Shown: one piece after another, positions 58,592 to 64,000 of the stretch | Position numbering within the stretch: the stretch's first letter is position 1 | How the letters are laid out: each line of letters starts with the position of its first letter | Notes under the pieces: model-generated | The model's input: only the letters and a program-made list of their open reading frames with translations | Database searches by the model: none | Told to the model about the DNA's origin: nothing | Assembly: GCA_002682825.1 (NCBI GenBank) | Contig: NOKP01000001.1 | Span: forward strand, 2,181,857-2,245,856 | From: Neonectria sp. B-13 | Taxonomy: Eukaryota > Ascomycota > Sordariomycetes > Hypocreales > Nectriaceae | Reading direction: 5' to 3' | Length of the DNA: 64,000 bases | Program-made: the position numbers and the translations under genes

Positions 58592-60451
58592 ATGTCGCCA
58601 GCTACCCCTTCCTCGTCAACCTCCTCGGTGACGGCCCACGACACCGATATCGAAGGCCAGCAGATCGATGTCAAGGCATCTCACTTCAACCTCATCTTCG
58701 ACCAGGTTGGCCTTAACCAGGCCGTCCTCGATTACAAGTATGCTGGCGCAGGAACCACCGAGTCGCCCTATATCGTCGAGTTCCTTCCCAACGACCCACG
58801 CAATGCCATGAACTTCTCGCAGACCAAGAAGTGGACTATCACTGTCCTACAGGCTATTGCCACCCTGGCCGTCGCCTTTGTCAGCACCGCGTACTCGGGC
58901 GGTTTGACCCAAGTCCTTATCGATTTTGATGTTTCCACCGAGGTGGTGATTCTGGGTATTTCCATGTTCGTCTTAGGTTTCGCCATCGGTCCGCTATTCT
59001 GGGCCCCCTTGTCGGAGCTGTATGGCCGCCAGGTTCTCTTTTTCATTTCTTACATGGCTTTGACTGCCTTCAATGCCGGCGCTGCTGGTGCCCCCACCAT
59101 GGCTGCCCTCATCGTCCTGCGATTCTTCGCCGGTTCCTTTGGCTCATCGCCCCTGACGAACGCCGGCGGTGTCATCGCAGACATGTTTGATGCCAACGAG
59201 CGAGGCATGGCAACCGCCCTTTTCGCCATGGCCCCCTTTCTTGGCCCTACCATCGGTTAGTGAATCTTGGCTATGAAAATATTATTAGAGCGATATGCTG
59301 ACTCCTAACGATAGGTCCTATTGCGGGCGGTTTCCTTGGCGAGCACTCGGGCTGGCGCTGGGTTGAGGGTATGATGGCCATCTTCACTGGTATTGTTTGG
59401 ATCATCAACTCTCTCACCATCCCCGAGACCTACGCCCCTGTTCTCCTGCGAAAGCGAGCTGCGGCCCTATCCAAGAAGACCGGCAAGGTCTACATTTCCA
59501 AGGTCGATATGGGTAAACCCCACACCACCATTGCCGCGCAGTTCAAGGTCTCCCTTCTTCGCCCGTGGATCCTGCTTTTCAAGGAGCCCATCGTCCTGCT
59601 CACTTCCATTTACATGGCAATCATTTACGGTACCTTGTACCTCTGCTTCGCTGCCTTCCCTATCGTCTTCCAACAAGGCCGCGGATGGAGCCCCGGAAAG
59701 GGAGGCCTGGCCTTCATCGGTATCGCCGTCGGAATGGTCTTTGCTATCACATACACGCTGATCGACAACCGACGCTACATGCGTGTGGCTGCTGCATCTC
59801 CCGGCGGCTTTGCACCTCCCGAGGCTCGACTTCCCCCTACTCTTATTGGATCCATCCTCATCCCCGCTGGCCTGTTCTGGTTTGCCTGGACTAACGGGCC
59901 CGAAATCCACTGGATCGTGTGTATCATTGGCTCAGCCATTTTCTCTATGGGTCTTGTCCTGGTATTCCTTTCGCTGATGAACTATCTCGTCGATTCTTGT
60001 GAGTTACCTAAACCGCCGGTCGAGTTGTGGGACTCGTCGCTAACCTCCTCCAGACGTCATCTTCGCTGCTTCGGTCCTTGCTGCTAATTCCGTCCTCCGA
60101 TCCCTGTTCGGCGCCGCATTCCCCCTCTTCACAACTTACATGTACGCGGACCTTGGCAACCACTGGGCTAGTTCTATCCCAGCATTCTTGGCTTTGGCCT
60201 GCGTCCCATTCCCTTTCCTATTTTACAAGTACGGCGAGCGTATCCGCATGAAGTGCGAGTTCGCGGCCGAGGCTGCCAACGTTCTCCAGCGCATGCGCAC
60301 CAAGCACGAGGACATCACAGAAGAGCAGGCCGTGGCCGAGGCCGAGGCTAACGAGAAGGAGCGTCGCCAGAGCAACGCCTCGCGCCGCCAGAGCAATGCC
60401 TCACGCCGCCACAGCAATGCTATTCGACACACCATTACGAAGGAGCAGTAA
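58592..60451 (+). CDS. DHA1-family MFS drug/polyamine:H+ antiporter (Flr1/Tpo1-type)
   Basis: Three exons: 58592-59255, 59315-59998 and 60054-60451 (introns 59 and 55 nt), giving 581 aa. ATG 58592 is preferred over an in-frame ATG at 58424, which overlaps the TATA-like box and would add a non-conserved tail. Features of the fungal 12-TM DHA1 group: [20 protein letters not shown] before TM1, the motif [12 protein letters not shown] between TM2 and TM3, [40 protein letters not shown] with WRWVEG in the motif C region, and [20 protein letters not shown] near TM11. Known role: proton-coupled export of drugs, polyamines or metabolites at the plasma membrane. The tail carries three RRxSNA-type heptads (about 555-575), each a PKA-like site. 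Substrate cannot be told. Confidence 0.95.
60361..60423 (+). repeat. 21-bp tandem repeat encoding RRQSNAS heptads
   Basis: Three 21-bp units (CGCCAGAGCAACGCCTCGCG type) encode [14 protein letters not shown] and RRHSNAI in the MFS cytosolic tail. Third-position differences show the repeat is not brand new. Confidence 0.9.
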
Positions 60452-61466
60452 TCAGCCTTCATCCCTTCCAACGATCGTGTCTCTGATATGAGACGCGACA
60501 AACACACATCCACCAACTAAACCGAGTCAAAGAGCGGATGAACGCTCCCCCTTGATATGAGAGACGACATACTATTCTGATCAGGCGGGAGTGAACCCTA
60601 CTCACTACATATTCATATTGCCTATTATTTCCTTTTGTTAAAGAGTTTGGGATACCCAGAAACACTATAGAGCTGCCTCAATCGCAGCATTGGCTCTGCA
60701 TGGTGCGGTAATCAGCATTTGGGCGGCGTTCCGGATTTATAGACTGGGACGCATGATAGAATGGATAGCGAACACTCCGCCGGAGAATCCGGAGTCCCAC
60801 ACAGGATAGGGAAGTGTGGTTTACTATTAGAGCTTTAGGATCGAGAACTTATCCGGTCTTACGCCTCTAGGAAGACCCCTGCAGCAAGGCCTTTTTGCAT
60901 ATAGCGGTTGCGTCTTATAATACACTACATACATATACACAACTTACACCACGCTGCGTGAATGCATTGGCTCATGACCAAGGAAACACCAAACATGAAT
61001 ACCTAAGTCGGCCCACTTCTAGGTGTTTCAACTTGGCGTCGGCGTGAGCGTGACTTTTACAGTTGAGACTTGGAAACTCGTGGGGTTTACAGAGCTCGGA
61101 GGGTACTTGGAACACTGTATTGATGATCAAAGGGTGCATGCGGAGTTGTCTATTCTGCACTGTGTGCAAATAGCAAGGGCGCGCACAGTGGTTTATTTAT
61201 TTTAATACTTAGGCGCCGTGTTCAGCGAGTGGCCCGCTATTAAGCCCGCTTGGTTCGCGCACGGCGGTCCACCTTCTCGCCTCCCTCCCAATTGTACCTG
61301 CGTGCCTCTTGTAGGTACCCTCGATAGTGGAGGTTGATTGGTTAGGCGCGCTTCGCGCAGTCCAACGTCTCACCGCGTAAAGGCTTCATCTCAACCTTCA
61401 TCCTGCGTACTCGCACATCCCACCAGACTCAGCCTCACCACGAATGTTGGCAGCCTCAAGGTCGAC
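60452..61466. other. 1-kb intergenic region
   Basis: Contains the MFS 3' UTR (AT-rich near 60600-60660) and the promoter of the next gene. A CATATACACA/AATACACTACATAC-rich AT stretch lies near 60915-60950. No coding support. Confidence 0.6.
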
Positions 61467-63232
61467 ATGGCCTCGGCGTCGTCCTCCTCTGAGCTGTCCT
61501 CCCAGGCATCGTTTGTGACAGCCCGCAACTCTGCTATCGATAAGTCGACCGCCGCGAGCAGCCCCGTCCAGGACAACCCTTGCCCGTATCGCGATGCGCG
61601 ACACTTGCCCCGCGAGCTGAAGGCGCACTGCCAGATCTTCCTCGAGGAGCAGCTCTGTACGTGCCGCTACTGACGGCTGGACCAAGCACCTTGTCTGATT
61701 GTGTAATAGATACTTGCGCCATCAATCTCCTCAACACCATCGTGGGTTCCGGCGCATCCAAGCGCTGCGCAACCAAGAAGAAAAAGACCATCGCAATTCC
61801 TCCACCAGCTCACCTCGCTCTCCTAAATACGCTCATCGTCCACCCACTTCACACCACCCGCGCAGAAAAGCAGGAGCATCTAGACGTGCCATCCCTAGCT
61901 CTCGACTATCTGCGCAACCTCCTCAATATCGTCGGGCCCATCAACGCGGATTTCAGAACTGCCTTCCGGTTCTATTCAATACCAAGATTTGGTCGGCGAT
62001 GGGGGCACAACACACATGCAAACGACAGCGATTTATCCGAAGGCGAATTGAGTGGGGATGAAGAGCGACTCCGAGGCAAGATTTCCAACGAGGGGAGCAT
62101 ATGGAGTCGTGGACAAGACTTCTGGTCCACCGTCGGCTGGGCTTTCAACTGCAGTACCTTGTACCCGCATCGGTGGCGGTACTGGAAGGTCTGGTTGGAG
62201 TTTATGTTGGATGTGCTCGAAGCTGATTGGGCTGAGAGGGAACGCTCCGACAAAGAGGCTCATCAGTCAACGGGGGAAGACAGCGAAATGCCCCGAGCAT
62301 CGCGTGATGAGGCCATAATCCTCATGTACATGGAGCAGCAGGATGGACGTACACAGGGCGGCATTAAGGGCATTCTGAAGGCCCTCTTTGCGGATGGGGG
62401 CGAAATATCGTCGTCTGCGTTTCGCGAGATCTTCGACAAGGAACCCAAGGGGCCCAGGAAGCAATCAACCAAGCGGAAGCGAGAGCAGGTTCTTGATCTG
62501 GAAAAGGACAAATTCGGCGACTACTTTGAAGACGAATCCCTTTCTTCCGGCATCTCTGAACCTCCAACCCCCCAAAAGCCAAAGGACACAAGAAAGTCCG
62601 GATCCGCCGGGGCATACCAGCCTGGAATGGTCGAGTCCATCAGCCTCCGATTGCGACTGTTCAAACTGCTGTCGGCTGCTACGTATGCAATGCGAAAGCG
62701 AGCCGATCTTGACCGCCTTTACGAGGGATACGCCGCTGCCATCAAGCTGTTGCCCCTGCAGACTTTTGCCCTAATTGTCAGTCAACGACCAAACGTGCTG
62801 ATCCCCGAGGCGCACATAACCATCACCAAGGAATTATTTCACATCCTTTTGCCAGCTTCTTACAAGAACCCTGCCAAAGTGGATCGCGAAGCTGACGCAG
62901 GAGGATTCCTGACGACACCGATGCTGGAGCAATGCTATATCCTAAACCATGCAAACACGGTCGCAATAGAGGACAATGCCAAGCTGTCGCTGGTTGTTGA
63001 GAACGCGATCCAGCTCCTCTGGATGTGTGACATGATGGAGTATAGCGAAGACTTTGCCGCGGCAGCGGAGCAGGGGATCAATGCTCGCGAGGCTAAGGCG
63101 AAAAAGAGACGGACGGGCAAGGTGAAGGGGGATGCAAGCGATGGTGTGGCACAGGATGTCTTGGAGAATTCGGGACAAAGGATCTTGATCCTGATGGAGG
63201 CATTGAAAACGGCGAGCGAAGCAGAAGGGTGA
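61467..63232 (+). CDS. Conserved fungal protein of unknown function, probably nuclear
   Basis: Two exons: 61467-61656 and 61710-63232 (53-nt intron, GTACGT...AATAG), giving 570 aa. The long frame starts upstream without an ATG, so 61467 (MASASSSSELSSQ) is chosen. The N-terminal 40 residues are Ser-rich. The body is alpha-helical, with conserved-looking blocks LPRELKAHCQIFLEEQL, LALDYLRNLLNIVGPINADF, WSTVGWAFNCSTLYPHRWRY, WLEFMLDVLEADWAER and SLRLRLFKLLSAATYAM. An acidic loop (NDSDLSEGELSGDEER), a basic segment (KQSTKRKREQ) and a KAKKRRTGKVKGD nuclear-signal-like stretch suggest nuclear location. I cannot assign a family or activity. It is convergent with the NDUFAF2-like gene 263 bp away. Confidence 0.87.
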
Positions 63233-63495
63233 ATTGGCGTTGGGTCCAATAATTGCATCTTGTAACACTACATACTACCCCTGTACATAGACCGTCCATG
63301 CCGTAACGAATGATGACCACGCATGGGCCTTGGGTTCCTCCCTTGGCACTTTAATAATCAAGACAACTTGCACCCTTTGTGTACAATAGAGTTACAGTCG
63401 GCCCACAGCCTCACGGGGGCGCTGTCGTCCTGGGTGTGTGGACCGAGTCTGGTGACGAGCCGTCCCGGCGGCCGTTCAACAACACACACACGACT

Positions 63496-63965
63496 TCACG
63501 ACGACTTCTTCGCCGCGGCCGGGTCCCAAGCAGCAGGCTGCCAGCTCTCGGCCGCCCCTTGTGCCTTCGCCGTTTTGGCCCAGGGATCATCGCTCTGTTC
63601 AGTCTCGCCTTCGACAGGCTTTTTGCGCCCAGCATCCTGTGCCGGCGCAGCGGCATTCACCGATGCCAGTCTCTGCGCCGTAGTCTCAGGTGCCTCCATT
63701 ACCCGCGGCTTGGCCTCCCACCGCGCATCCGCCTGGGCGGCAAGCACCTTGATCCTCGCCTGGCGCACCACGTCGTCCTGCTGCTCGTCGAGGGTCGGGG
63801 GTTCGCGGCGGGTGTGCCGCAGCCATTGGTGCCACTGCGGGTTGACCTTGACCTGGGAGAGGTGCGTCGATCGAGGGTAGTTGACGATGCGCCGCCAGCG
63901 CTCGCTGCCTTCGGCGCCGCGCGTGAGGCGGAACTCCCAGTAGGTGTTGCCTTCGAGATCGTAGC
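63496..63965 (-). CDS. NDUFAF2/N7BML (B17.2L) complex I assembly factor, 3' exon
   Basis: Only the last exon is in the window. Its 5' border is an acceptor (TCGCAG before GC-TAC-GAT, at 63965/63966), and the intron runs off the window end. The exon encodes about 155 residues: YDLEGNTYWEFRLTRG, ERWRRIVNYPRSTHLSQVKV, PQWHQWLRHTRREPPTLDEQ, then a charged helix and a tail ending SWQPAAWDPAAAKKSS. The pattern of aromatic residues followed by W..WLR.TR..PPT and a C-terminal W-x-P motif matches the NDUFA12/NDUFAF2 family. The long C-terminal extension favours the assembly factor (N7BML in Neurospora) over the structural subunit. Known role: mitochondrial complex I assembly. The missing N-terminus should hold the presequence. 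Confidence 0.88.
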
Positions 63966-64000
63966 CTGCGACGGAGGAGCCATGTAAGTCAGCTTTGGCC
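63966..64000 (-). other. Partial intron of the NDUFAF2-like gene
   Basis: A branch-site-like GCTGAC and a pyrimidine-rich stretch precede the CAG acceptor on the minus strand. The donor lies beyond the window edge. Confidence 0.7.

Overview
This window is nuclear DNA of a filamentous ascomycete (Pezizomycotina, most likely Sordariomycetes and plausibly Hypocreales). The basis is short introns (about 48-70 nt, GTRNGT donors, CTAAC/CTGAC-like branch sites), CT-rich 5' leaders, a velvet-family regulator, DUF1996 and DUF7729-type surface proteins, and fungal forms of Bre1, Bdp1, Rad23 and Rcm1. The species cannot be fixed from the sequence alone.

Layout, left to right. 0-4.3 kb: 3' end of a TPR/Sel1-like gene (+), a (6-4) photolyase/cryptochrome (-), and a single-pass Ser/Thr-rich membrane protein (+) whose first exon carries an in-frame TGA. 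4.3-11.3 kb: about 7 kb with no supportable gene. 11.3-12.7 kb: four-TM protein with a long disordered tail. 14.1-22.4 kb: compact housekeeping block of rad23 (+), bdp1 (-), bre1 (+) and a SARAF-like calcium-regulator homologue (-). 25.9-30.1 kb: full-length ABC-B (MDR/Pmd1-type) transporter (+). 34.5-35.7 kb: GPI-type surface protein (+). 35.7-52.8 kb: 17 kb containing a single gene, an intronless velvet regulator (43.1-44.4 kb). 52.8-63.2 kb: secreted DUF1996 protein, rcm1/NSUN5 rRNA methyltransferase, DHA1 MFS transporter and a conserved unknown protein, all +. 63.5 kb to end: 3' exon of an NDUFAF2/N7BML complex I assembly factor (-).

The genes do not form a biosynthetic cluster or an obvious joint system. 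Loose themes are genome maintenance and ubiquitin (photolyase, Rad23, Bre1), RNA machinery (Bdp1, Rcm1), export (ABC-B and MFS pumps) and cell surface (DUF1996, DUF7729-type, Ser/Thr-rich single-pass protein). Exon structures were derived by hand from reading frames, splice motifs and family conservation. No rRNA, convincing tRNA, CRISPR, intact transposon or telomere repeat was found. I did not find a clearly new biological system. The most notable points are the nonsense codon near 3.29 kb, the gene-poor island around the velvet gene, the fungal SARAF homologue, tandem kinase-site heptads in the MFS tail, and several stop-free introns whose length is a multiple of three.
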